Below are positions 41,964 through 49,407 of a stretch of DNA of 64,000 nt, in pieces. The stretch lies in NCBI RefSeq assembly GCF_001989615.1, contig NZ_CP019067.1, forward strand, positions 1,798,001 to 1,862,000. The letters run 5' to 3'. The number at the start of each line of letters is the position of its first letter. Position 1 is the first letter of the stretch. The notes beneath the pieces are model-generated. The model was not told the origin of the DNA, searched no databases, and was given only the letters and a program-made list of their open reading frames with translations. Both the position numbers and the translations under genes were made by a program. The stretch is from Halorientalis sp. IM1011 (GTDB taxonomy: Archaea > Halobacteriota > Halobacteria > Halobacteriales > Haloarculaceae).

Positions 41964-42034
41964 TTGCGGGCCTGACCGGCCACAGCGGGTAGAGAAGAAT
42001 TATGACTCCCTCCCCGCAACGAGGGGATCCGCTC

Positions 42035-42802
42035 ATGTTCACGGTCGAATCCGAAGACGGTACGGAGATCGCATGCGAACGGACCGGTGAGGGGCAGCCG
42101 CTCGTGCTAGTTCACGGTGGGTCGGGAACGCGACACAGCTGGGACGCGCTGGTACCGCACCTCCGTGAGGAGTTCACTGTCGTCGTTCCAGACCGGCGGG
42201 GTCGAGGCGATAGCGGGGATTCGGACGCGTACAGTCTCGACCGGGAGGTCGACGACGTCCGGGCGGTCGTCGAGGCGGTCGACGGCCACCCGATCCTGTT
42301 CGGCCACTCCTTCGGCGGACTGGTCTCGCTGGAGGTGGCCCGAGGGGGTGGACTCGCCGGAACCATCCTCTACGAACCGGCGATGCTGGTCGGCGAGCAC
42401 CGCGGTGACGATCTGGCGGCGCGGATGGAGACGTTGCTCGCAGATGGCGAGCGTCGAGAGGCCATGGCGACGTTCTTCCGGGAATCGGGTGAGGTCGCCG
42501 ATCCCGAAGGACTCCCGTTCTGGCCGGAGGGAGTCGCCTTCCACCTCGCGGAGACGGTCGTGCGGGAGAACTACGCTATCGAGGACTATCGGCTCCCCGA
42601 GGATATCACACTCCCGCAACCGACCCACCTCCTGATCGGCGAGCACGGGCCGACACACCTTCGGGACGCGACGACGGAACTGGACGCCCGTCTTAGCGAT
42701 GCCGAGTTAGTCGAACTGTCGGGTGTGGGCCACACTGGGATTTTCTCGGATCCCGAGCAGGTCGCCGAGGAAGTCCGGCAGTTTGCGGCGGCGGTGCGGT
42801 AG
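42035..42802 (+). CDS. Alpha/beta hydrolase
   Basis: 255 residues from ATG 42035; ATG 42002 would add eleven residues. Landmarks: LVLVHGGSGTRHSWDAL, nucleophile in FGHSFGGLVS, DRRGRGDSGDSD, acid region IGEHGPTHLRD, and His in GVGHTGIFSDPEQVAEEV. The start is preceded by GAGGGGATCC. AATTATGAC around 42000 could be the TATA, which favours 42035. General hydrolase, substrate unknown. The hairpin element copy B follows the gene. Confidence 0.82.
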   Translation: MFTVESEDGTEIACERTGEGQPLVLVHGGSGTRHSWDALVPHLREEFTVVVPDRRGRGDSGDSDAYSLDREVDDVRAVVEAVDGHPILFGHSFGGLVSLEVARGGGLAGTILYEPAMLVGEHRGDDLAARMETLLADGERREAMATFFRESGEVADPEGLPFWPEGVAFHLAETVVRENYAIEDYRLPEDITLPQPTHLLIGEHGPTHLRDATTELDARLSDAELVELSGVGHTGIFSDPEQVAEEVRQFAAAVR

Positions 42803-42856
42803 CGGGGTGGTGGCGGGGCGGTTACGGTGACGGTGCGGACGGCACCAGCGCAGCAA

Positions 42857-42946
42857 CGGAAGTCGCGCCGACGGCGCGACTTCCGCCTTTTTCGCCCACG
42901 TTTTTGCGCGGGGGGTCGCGCACGACCCCCCGCGGAAAAAGGTGGG
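42857..42946 (+). repeat. Hairpin-mosaic intergenic element, copy B
   Basis: It comprises a perfect 13-bp stem with 3-base loop (42857-42885, CGGAAGTCGCGCC-gac-GGCGCGACTTCCG), then CTTTTTCGCCCACGTT (42887-42902) running into GTTTTTGCGCG, a 12-bp stem with 4-base loop (42907-42934), and GCGGAAAAAGGTGGG (42932-42946). The last three blocks are base-identical to blocks in copy A. The element ends just before the TATA box of the TRAM gene (CGTTTAATT, ~42954-42962). Together with copy A it defines a modular repeat family. Confidence 0.75.
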
Positions 42947-42984
42947 TCGTAAGCGTTTAATTGCCGCTCTGACTACTGTTCTGT

Positions 42985-43455
42985 ATGCCGGATTGTCCAC
43001 TGGCGGACGACTGCCCCAGTTTTAGCGAACGTATCGAAGGCATGGGGTGCCAGCACTACGGGGACCGCGGCGGCGCGGAGTGGTGCAATCACTACAACCA
43101 GCCGATCCGCGATCTGAAAGAACAGCCGGTGCAGCCGGGTGAGGAGGTCGTCGTGACGGTCGAGGACATCCACGAGAGCGGGGCCGGCGTCGGCCGCACC
43201 GAGGACGGGTTCATCGTGATGGTCGACGGCGTGCTGCCGGAGGCCCGCTCGAAGGTCCAGATCACACGCGTACACTCGAATCACGCCAAAGCCGAGGAGA
43301 TCGAGCGGCTGGAACTCGACGACGAGGACGAAGACGAGGGTGCGGCCGAGGTCGAGGCGGCGGTCGATCCCGACGCGGAGGACGAGGCCGACGACGAGGC
43401 GGATCAGGAGGACGACCCGCACCTCGGGAGTCGGGACAACTTCTGGGGCGGGTAG
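42985..43455 (+). CDS. TRAM-domain protein with N-terminal Cys/His cluster
   Basis: 156 residues. An N-terminal segment with five Cys and two nearby His (MPDCPLADDCPSFSERIEG, then GCQHYGDRGGAEWCNHY) suggests a metal site. A TRAM domain follows (residues ~50-105: PGEEVVVTVEDIHESGAGVGRTE, DGFIVMVDGVLPEARSKVQIT), an RNA-binding beta-barrel. The C-terminal third is acidic and ends HLGSRDNFWGG. Archaeal TRAM proteins have been linked to RNA chaperone functions (family knowledge). It starts about 30 bases after a TATA-like box. Confidence 0.85.
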   Translation: MPDCPLADDCPSFSERIEGMGCQHYGDRGGAEWCNHYNQPIRDLKEQPVQPGEEVVVTVEDIHESGAGVGRTEDGFIVMVDGVLPEARSKVQITRVHSNHAKAEEIERLELDDEDEDEGAAEVEAAVDPDAEDEADDEADQEDDPHLGSRDNFWGG

Positions 43456-43570
43456 TCGATATTCCGGCAGGGCTGTGGACAATCCGACCCGCCACCTGCG
43501 GTCGTCGACTACTGGCGGACGGTGGGTTTTTTCGCCCGGGCACTGGTACGGTGGGCAACGGACCTGAGGA

Positions 43571-44044
43571 ATGAGTGACGAGGATATCGACGTCGACGGG
43601 ATTCTCGACCGGGCGGGGTTCGATCCCGCGGAGAACGTTCTGACGCGGCGACAGGCGGAAGTGCTGGCGTTGCGCGAACGCGGGCTGGCACAGGCCGAGA
43701 TCGCCGAGCGACTGGGTACGTCGCGGGCGAACGTCTCCAGCGTGGAGTCCAGTGCCCGGGACAACGTGGCGAAGGCCCGGGAGACGGTGGCGTTCGCGGA
43801 GACGCTGCGCGCGCCGGTCCGGATCACCGTCGAGCCGGGGACGGACCTCTACGACGTGCCGGCGCGGGTGTTCGCGGAGTGCGACGAGGTCGGGGTCAAG
43901 GTCAACCACACGGCGCCGGAGCTCATGAAGCGGGTCAGCGACGAGGCGGGCGACGCGGTGGTCGGGCGCAACGTCGAGCGACGGCTGTTCGTCGGCGTCA
44001 CCAGCGACGGGGCGGTGCGGGTGCGCCAGCGACCCGAGGAGTGA
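43571..44044 (+). CDS. Tfx-family DNA-binding protein
   Basis: 157 residues. The helix-turn-helix LTRRQAEVLALRERGLAQAEIAERLGTSRANVSSVES (residues ~24-60) and the C-terminal domain (VEPGTDLYDVPARVFAECDEVGVKVNHT) match the archaeal Tfx family, first described as a regulator of the molybdenum formylmethanofuran dehydrogenase operon in Methanothermobacter. Haloarchaea lack that operon, so the target here is open. No molybdate genes are adjacent. Confidence 0.85.
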   Translation: MSDEDIDVDGILDRAGFDPAENVLTRRQAEVLALRERGLAQAEIAERLGTSRANVSSVESSARDNVAKARETVAFAETLRAPVRITVEPGTDLYDVPARVFAECDEVGVKVNHTAPELMKRVSDEAGDAVVGRNVERRLFVGVTSDGAVRVRQRPEE

Positions 44045-44076
44045 GCCTTTAGGCGGCGGCCGCCGTCGATCCGGAT

Positions 44077-44862
44077 ATGGATCCCGAACTCGACGGCAAC
44101 GCGGCACTGTTCACGGCAGCCAGCAGCGGCCTCGGGCTGGCCAGCGCCGAGGCGTTCGCCCGCGAGGGCGCGGACGTGGCGATCTGTGGTCGCTCGGCCG
44201 ACCGACTGGAGGAGGCCGAGGCGGACCTGCAGGAACTGGGCGACGGCGACGTGCTCGCCGTCGAGGCCGACATCACCGAGGCCGAGGATATCGAGCAGTT
44301 CGTGGCCGAGACGGTCGACGCGTTCGGCGGGCTGGATCACGTCGTCACGAGCGCGGGCGGCCCGCCGAGCGGTCCCTTCCTCGACATGGACGACGAGGAC
44401 TTCTACTCGGCGTACGACCTGCTGGTGATGAGCGTCGTCCGGACGACCCGCGAGGCGTACCCGCACCTGCAGGACAGCGACGCGGGGACGATCGTCAACA
44501 TCACCTCCCGGTCGGTCCAGGAGGTCATCGACGGACTCGTCCTCTCCAATTCGGTCCGCCGGGCGGTCATCGGGCTGATGAAGACCCAGGCCCGCGAGTT
44601 CGCGCCGGAGGTGCGGGTCAACGCGGTGCTGCCGGGGGCACACGAGACCAGCCGGATCGAGGAGCTGATCGAGCAGAACATCGAGCGCGGCGAGTACGCG
44701 GATTACGACGAGGGGCTGGACGACTGGTCGGACGGCATTCCCCTCGAACGGATCGGCGACCCGGAGGAACTTGGCGAGACCGTGGCGTGGCTCTCCAGTG
44801 AGGCGGCGAGTTACGTCAACGGCGCGGCGGTGCCGGTCGACGGCGGGAGTCTGCGGAGCTAG
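44077..44862 (+). CDS. SDR-family protein lacking the catalytic Tyr/Lys
   Basis: 261 residues with a Rossmann fold: nucleotide motif TAASSGLGLASAEAFA (Thr-Ala-Ala-Ser instead of TGxxxG), DITEAED, TSAGGPP, ITSRSVQE and the C-terminal INGAAVPVDGGS-type end (VNGAAVPVDGG). Where classical SDRs have YxxxK, this protein reads LVLSNSVRRAVIGL: aligning on AVIGL puts Ser at the Tyr and Arg at the Lys position. It resembles the BKR-like SDR group known to deviate from the catalytic tetrad. It may bind NAD(P) or act by another chemistry. Its stop overlaps the convergent manC-like stop in the palindrome CTAG. Confidence 0.85.
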   Translation: MDPELDGNAALFTAASSGLGLASAEAFAREGADVAICGRSADRLEEAEADLQELGDGDVLAVEADITEAEDIEQFVAETVDAFGGLDHVVTSAGGPPSGPFLDMDDEDFYSAYDLLVMSVVRTTREAYPHLQDSDAGTIVNITSRSVQEVIDGLVLSNSVRRAVIGLMKTQAREFAPEVRVNAVLPGAHETSRIEELIEQNIERGEYADYDEGLDDWSDGIPLERIGDPEELGETVAWLSSEAASYVNGAAVPVDGGSLRS

Positions 44863-45857
44863 AACCGGTCATTCTCGCGCAACTGCGCGACCACCTCGCG
44901 CACCTCCTGTGCGCGATCCTTCGGGATCACGAGTGTCCGGTCGCCGTAGCTTGCGACGACGAGGTCGGAGACACCGACCAGACTGACGTGGCCGTCGGTG
45001 GCGACGACGTTGTCGTCGGCGTCCTCAAGCAGGCCGTCGCCGAGGACGACGTTGCCATCCTCGTCGGCCTCCAGCAGTCGCTCGACGGCGTCCCACGAGC
45101 CGAGGTCGTCCCAGTCGAAACTGGCGGGGACGACGTAGGCCTTGTCGGTGCGTTCGAGGACGGCGTAGTCGACGCTGACGGGGTCGACGGCCGCGAAGCC
45201 GCGCTCGGGGTCGCCGTCGTCCATGGCCTCGACGAGCGGCCCCAGCGGGGACTGGCGGGCCTCGCCGAGGAAGGCGTTGGGCGTCCAGGCGAAGATGCCG
45301 GCGTTCCAGTAGCAGCCACTGTCGACGTATTCCTCTGCGGTCTCCCGATCGGGCTTTTCGGTAAACGAGGCCACGGTGTAGTAGCCGTCACGGGCCTCAC
45401 CCGGTTCGATGTATCCATATCCGGTCGCCGGGCGGGTGGGTTCGACGCCGACGGTGACGAGACCACCGGTGTGCTCGGCGACTTCGGCCGCTGTGCGGGC
45501 GGTGCTCGCGAAGTCGCCGTCGACGTGGTGGTCGCTCGGCATGGTGACCGTGACGGCCTCGCCGACCTGTTCGCGGACGCGATGGGCGGCGTAGACGAGG
45601 GCTGGCCCGGTGTCCCGCGGTTCGGGTTCGGTGAGAACGGCGGCCTCGGGAGCGTGTTCGCGCACGTCGTCGGCGAACTCCGGGCGGGTGAGGACGTACA
45701 CCTCGTCGGCGAAGCCGGCCCGGGAAACGGTGGCGGCGAGTAGCGACTGCTCGCCGTCGAACGACTGGAACTGCTTGGGCCGGTGGCTCCGGCTGGCGGG
45801 GTAGAGCCGGGTGCCGGTCCCGCCGGCGAGGACGACGGCGACGAGCGGACGGTCCAT
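44859..45857 (-). CDS. manC: Mannose-1-phosphate guanylyltransferase-like nucleotidyltransferase
   Basis: 332 residues from ATG 45857. The pyrophosphorylase signature LAGGTGTRLYPASRSHRPKQF (~8-28) is followed by EPEPRDTGPALVYAA, the PSDHHVD motif, TGYGYIEPGE, FTEKPDRETAEEYV, CYWNAGIFAW and FDWDDLGSWDAV, which together specify the ManC/GMP group. It makes GDP-mannose for protein glycosylation or exopolysaccharide. It lacks the phosphomannose-isomerase half of bifunctional enzymes. Sugar and nucleotide specificity is inferred from motifs. Confidence 0.87.
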   Translation of the reverse strand: MDRPLVAVVLAGGTGTRLYPASRSHRPKQFQSFDGEQSLLAATVSRAGFADEVYVLTRPEFADDVREHAPEAAVLTEPEPRDTGPALVYAAHRVREQVGEAVTVTMPSDHHVDGDFASTARTAAEVAEHTGGLVTVGVEPTRPATGYGYIEPGEARDGYYTVASFTEKPDRETAEEYVDSGCYWNAGIFAWTPNAFLGEARQSPLGPLVEAMDDGDPERGFAAVDPVSVDYAVLERTDKAYVVPASFDWDDLGSWDAVERLLEADEDGNVVLGDGLLEDADDNVVATDGHVSLVGVSDLVVASYGDRTLVIPKDRAQEVREVVAQLRENDRF

Positions 45858-45888
45858 ACCGGCGTCACGGCCGCTCGTGGGAAAAAGC

Positions 45889-46170
45889 CTACCAGGTCTC
45901 GACGATTCCCTCGCGCACGTCCTCGGCACAGCCTCGACAGTCGGTGTGGTCGGGATCGAAACAGGCGGGGCGGCCCTCGTCGTCGAGCGCGACGGCGCGT
46001 CGCTCGGCGTAGCGGCGACAGACGATCTTCGCGCGGCCCCGGTCGTCCTGCGGGAGGTCCGCCAGCGCCGACCGTTTGGCGTCGCTGTAGGCGCGTTTCG
46101 CCTCGGCGAACTGGTCGCCGGCCGCCCGGAGGTTCTCGACGAACCGGCTCAGTCGCCCGTCGTCGTCCAT
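45889..46170 (-). CDS. Haloarchaeal conserved protein with four Cys (DUF7091-like)
   Basis: 93 residues: MDDDGRLSRFVENLRAAGDQF, a helical AEAKRAYSDAKRSALADLP, then KIVCRRYAERRAVALDDEGRP and a C-terminal CFDPDHTDCRGCAED, which looks like a small metal site. It lies 31 bases upstream of the manC-like gene on the same strand. I recall this as a haloarchaea-only family; no function is known. Confidence 0.75.
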   Translation of the reverse strand: MDDDGRLSRFVENLRAAGDQFAEAKRAYSDAKRSALADLPQDDRGRAKIVCRRYAERRAVALDDEGRPACFDPDHTDCRGCAEDVREGIVETW

Positions 46171-46212
46171 ACCGGCCGTAGGGACTCGGACTACTAAGCG
46201 GCGGCGTTCGGG

Positions 46213-46971
46213 CTACAGGCCCGCGACGCCGACGAGACTGCTCAGGTAGATACTCCCGAACAGCGTCGCGTTGTAGAGCCCGTGGACCAGCGCCGGGACG
46301 GTGAAGTTGTCCGTAATCTCGTAGACCGCGCCGAAGATGAGGCTCGGGACGGTGAGGATGCTGATCGTCACGAGCGCCGCCTGCGGCGTGGCACCGACGA
46401 ACGAGAAGACGTGGATCGGCGCGAACATCAGCGTGGCGAGTACGATGGCTGCGGCGGGACCGAACTCCTCGCGGAACCGACCCTGGATGACGCCGCGGAA
46501 GAGGAACTCCTCGCCCGGTCCGTTGAGCAGGAAGACGAAGGGCAACAGGTAGGGGACGAACTCGGGGTTCTCGGTGACGACCTGCCCGGCCTGGTTCTCC
46601 GCGGCCGTCGTCCCGGTGACCTGGATGATGACACCGGCGATGCTGACGAGGACGAGCGCCCCGATCCAGCCGGCGACGATCACGCCCACCTGGCGGAGGT
46701 TCGGGAGGGCGGTCGGGACGAACTCCCAGACGCGCCGGCCCCGGTACCGGAGGTACGCGTAGCCGGCGACGGGGAACCCGACGCCCTGGACGGCGATCAG
46801 ATTCAGGATCAGGAGGCTCTGACTCGACAGTTCGAGGCCCAGACCGACGATGAGAACGGCCATGAGGGCGACCAGCACGATCAGGCCGAGGACGATGCCG
46901 CCGATTGTGAGCCCCAGTCCCGCCGCGAGCAACCCGAGCCGTCGCCAGGACAGCGCCGTCGATACGTCCAT
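46213..46971 (-). CDS. CPBP-family intramembrane metalloprotease
   Basis: 252 residues from ATG 46971, with six to seven membrane helices. Motif 1 is GPGEEFLFRGVIQGRF (EExxxR, Glu-Glu ~residue 155) and motif 2 includes FAPIHVF; the later ALVHGLYN supplies a further conserved His/Asn. These are the active-site motifs of CAAX/Abi (CPBP) proteases. Haloarchaeal members are membrane proteases of unknown substrate. Start: an upstream in-frame extension of 25 residues lacks hydrophobicity. Confidence 0.86.
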   Translation of the reverse strand: MDVSTALSWRRLGLLAAGLGLTIGGIVLGLIVLVALMAVLIVGLGLELSSQSLLILNLIAVQGVGFPVAGYAYLRYRGRRVWEFVPTALPNLRQVGVIVAGWIGALVLVSIAGVIIQVTGTTAAENQAGQVVTENPEFVPYLLPFVFLLNGPGEEFLFRGVIQGRFREEFGPAAAIVLATLMFAPIHVFSFVGATPQAALVTISILTVPSLIFGAVYEITDNFTVPALVHGLYNATLFGSIYLSSLVGVAGL

Positions 46972-47014
46972 ACCGGGTGTTCGTCCGACCGACCAAAATA
47001 GCGGCGAGTTCACA

Positions 47015-47183
47015 CCGGCTCGCGGGTCGCGGTTCCCTTCGGTCACCGCTCACGGGTCACTCCGTTCCCCGTTCGCAGAAACCGAGGTCTCCCGTTGGTC
47101 GACCTCGCACCGCTCGCTCGTTCGGAGACACTCACTTCGCTCGCGTCCCCCGGCTCGCGGTTCCTGCGTCACCGCTCGCACGG
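47015..47183. repeat. Degenerate direct repeats between CPBP and acr3
   Basis: Segments 47015-47055 and 47150-47183 share CCGGCTCGCGG, GGTTCC and GTCACCGCTC in order. CTCCCGTTGGTCGACC and CTCCCGTCGGTCGAACC at 47089-47105 and 47193-47209 are a second pair. The 243-base region holds no gene; it seems to be decayed tandem-repeat DNA. Confidence 0.5.
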
Positions 47184-47214
47184 TCGGCGGTTCTCCCGTC
47201 GGTCGAACCGCCCG

Positions 47215-48378
47215 TCAGTCGTCTTCCGGGACCGGCTCCGGCCCGCCAGCGTCGGCCGCTCCCGAGGATCGTCCGCTCCAGTCGAACCGGCGCTGGAAGT
47301 ACAGCGCGACGTTGACCAGCGCGAGCAGGACGGGCACCTCGATCAGCGGGCCGACGACGGTCGCGAAGGCGACGCCTGAGCTGACACCGAAGACCGCGAC
47401 CGCGACGGCGATGGCGAGCTCGAAGTTGTTCGAGGCCGCGGTGAAGCCGATGGCCGTCGTCGTGGAGTAGTCCGCGCCGATCCCCCTGCCCATGCCGAAG
47501 CTCACGAGGAACATCACGACGAAGTAGATCGTCAGCGGCACGGCGATCAGGAACACGTCCGCGGGCGCAGCGACGATGCTCTCGCCCTGGGTCGCGAACA
47601 TCACGATCACCGTGAACAGTAGCGCGACCAGCGTCAGCGGGTCGATCTTCGGGACGAACTGCTCGTCGTACCACGCCTCGCTCTTCCACCGTGTGCCGAC
47701 GAACCGGGTGAGGAAGCCGCCGGCGAAGGGGATGCCGAGGAAGATCACGATGGCCTCGAACACCTGCATCGGCGTCACGTCGAACGTCTGGATGCCGGCG
47801 ACGAGCGCGTCCATGCCCAGCAATGGCGGGAGGAACAGGCCGAAAAACCAGACGTAGACGCCGTAGGTGAGGATCTGGAAGAGGCTGTTGAACGCCACGA
47901 GGCCGGTGACGTACTCGGTCGACCCCTCGGCCAGTTCGTTCCAGACAAGCACCATCGCGATACAGCGGGCCATCCCGATGAACACTAGCCCGAGGAAGTA
48001 CTCGGGGCGGGCCGGCAGGCCCGGGACGAGACCGCTGAAGAACACGACGGCGAGCCCGAACATCAGCGTCGGGCCGATGAGCCAGTTCTGGACGAGGCTC
48101 AGGCTCAGCACGCGCCAGTTGCTGAAGACGGCGCGCAACTGCGAGTAGTCGGCCTTCGCCAGCGGCGGGTACATCATCGCGACGAGGCCGATCTCGACGA
48201 GGTGGAAGTCCTGGATCGGACTCGTTACTCCGGGCGCGAGGAAGCCGAGGCCGACGCCGACGGCCATCGCGCCGAAGATCCAGACGGTGAGGTACTTATC
48301 GAGGAAGTCCATCGAGCGCGGATCGCCACAGCTCTCGCAGTCGCAGTCCGGACCGTGGTCGTGGGCGGCGTTACTCAT
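47215..48378 (-). CDS. acr3: Arsenite efflux transporter Acr3
   Basis: 387 residues, ten membrane helices. Conserved Acr3 segments: FHLVEIGLVAMMYPPLAKADY, GMARCIAMVLVWNELA (with the essential Cys) and GFTAASNNFELAIAVAVAVFG. It exports As(III) and Sb(III). The N-terminus carries a Cys/His-rich extension (HDHGPDCDCESCGD) that could bind the metalloid. It is the last gene of arsR-arsC-acr3, overlapping arsC by eight bases. Confidence 0.93.
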   Translation of the reverse strand: MSNAAHDHGPDCDCESCGDPRSMDFLDKYLTVWIFGAMAVGVGLGFLAPGVTSPIQDFHLVEIGLVAMMYPPLAKADYSQLRAVFSNWRVLSLSLVQNWLIGPTLMFGLAVVFFSGLVPGLPARPEYFLGLVFIGMARCIAMVLVWNELAEGSTEYVTGLVAFNSLFQILTYGVYVWFFGLFLPPLLGMDALVAGIQTFDVTPMQVFEAIVIFLGIPFAGGFLTRFVGTRWKSEAWYDEQFVPKIDPLTLVALLFTVIVMFATQGESIVAAPADVFLIAVPLTIYFVVMFLVSFGMGRGIGADYSTTTAIGFTAASNNFELAIAVAVAVFGVSSGVAFATVVGPLIEVPVLLALVNVALYFQRRFDWSGRSSGAADAGGPEPVPEDD

Positions 48379-48820
48379 CGGTCACCTCAGTCGCTCGCTC
48401 CTCCTCGATCGCCCCCTCGACCTCGTCGAAGAGATCGCTCACGCGCCCTTCGATCTCGTCACGAATCTCGCGCACGCGTTCGTGATCCTGTCCGTCGGGG
48501 TCGTCGAGCCCCCAGTCGCGCACGTCCGGCCCCTCGGCGTCGAGGTCGAGCGTCGAACAGCCCATCGTCGCGACGAAGTCACACGCGTTCAGTTCTTCCG
48601 TACTGATCTCGCGTGGCTCCCGATCTGAGAGGTCCAGATCGACCTCGTCCATAACCTCGACGACTTCCTCGTGGACGCTCTCGGCAGGGTGGGTGCCGCC
48701 GGTCAAAATCTCCACGTCGTCGTCCACTCCGCGCTCCGAACGCTCGCGCTCGCCGAAGGCCGTCGACATCTGGGAGCGGCCGGCGTTCTGGACGCAGACG
48801 AAGGCGACGCGAACCGTCAT
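48371..48820 (-). CDS. arsC: Arsenate reductase (low-molecular-weight phosphatase type)
   Basis: 149 residues. The active-site loop FVCVQNAGRSQMS (Cys ~9) is the CxxNxxRS signature of thioredoxin-linked ArsC. CDFVATMGCSTLDL provides further Cys, and DWGLDDPDGQDHERVREIRDEI closes the protein with the family's Asp-Pro motif. It reduces arsenate to arsenite for export by Acr3. ATGA overlap with arsR upstream and an eight-base overlap with acr3 downstream. Confidence 0.92.
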   Translation of the reverse strand: MTVRVAFVCVQNAGRSQMSTAFGERERSERGVDDDVEILTGGTHPAESVHEEVVEVMDEVDLDLSDREPREISTEELNACDFVATMGCSTLDLDAEGPDVRDWGLDDPDGQDHERVREIRDEIEGRVSDLFDEVEGAIEEERATEVTDE

Positions 48821-49209
48821 CGCTCACCCCGCGTGTCGTCCAGCGCGGCGAGCAGCGCCTCGGCGCGCTCGGTCGCCTCGTAGTAGCGCCAGGTGCCGTC
48901 CTTCCGTCGGGTCACCAATCCGGCCTCCCGGAGGTCCGAGAGCGCGTGGCTGATCGCGCTGTCGCTCACGTCGACCACAGGGTCGATCTCACAGACACAG
49001 AGTTCCCGACCGGCCGCCGTCAGGAGCCGGACGATCTCGTAGCGTGTGTCGTCGCCCAGCGTCTTCAGTGCCGCCAGATCGCCCCCGTAGTCGTCGTCGA
49101 CCGACGACCGATACTCTCTGAGTGTGTCCAGCCGGTCCTCCACGTCGGCGGCACAGCACTCGCCCGCCTCCTCGGTGATGAGCCGCTCGATCCGTTCGGC
49201 CTGTTCCAT
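48817..49209 (-). CDS. arsR: ArsR-family metalloregulator
   Basis: 130 residues from ATG 49209. The winged helix spans ~45-115 and includes the metal-sensing ELCVCEIDPVVDVSDSAISHALSDLREAGLV (CxC in the alpha-3 helix). An N-terminal extension has further Cys (EEAGECCAADVEDRLD), a haloarchaeal feature that may add ligands. It should repress the ars operon until As(III) binds. Start: a TATA box at 49232-49240 sits 23-31 bases upstream, overlapping a candidate operator. Confidence 0.92.
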   Translation of the reverse strand: MEQAERIERLITEEAGECCAADVEDRLDTLREYRSSVDDDYGGDLAALKTLGDDTRYEIVRLLTAAGRELCVCEIDPVVDVSDSAISHALSDLREAGLVTRRKDGTWRYYEATERAEALLAALDDTRGER

Positions 49210-49215
49210 ACCTGC

Positions 49216-49237
49216 ATATCTGAGCAAGCGTTCATAT
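49216..49237 (-). promoter_or_regulatory. Candidate ArsR operator overlapping the ars promoter
   Basis: Imperfect inverted repeat ATATCTGA...TTCATAT between TATA (TCATATAGG on the plus strand, 49232-49240) and the arsR start. Repeats of the ATxTGAxxxxxxTCAxAT type are common ArsR/SmtB binding sites. Confidence 0.5.
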
Positions 49238-49338
49238 AGGGCTGTCGGACCGGGCGTCCGGCCACTGCGACGGCCGTCGATTCCCCCGACGATCCGGCTC
49301 CTGTCCGTCGGTTCCACTTTCACTCCGGGTGGGGCGAG

Positions 49339-49347
49339 CCTTTATCA
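49339..49347 (+). promoter_or_regulatory. TATA box of the rpa operon
   Basis: CCTTTATCA lies 61-69 bases before ATG 49408. The in-frame ATG at 49348 would abut the box and fall before the transcription start, which supports the shorter protein with a leader of about 40 bases. Confidence 0.6.
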
Positions 49348-49407
49348 GTGAAGGCGACCAAGCTCTGCGTGCCTCCCATTGAAAACGACGCGGAGGCAGT
49401 GAGAGCA

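Noticed and set aside
43528-43545. Third copy of the hairpin-mosaic element (TTTTTTCGCCCG before the Tfx gene)
   Set aside because: Only about 11 bases resemble the left block and no other block or strong hairpin is present.
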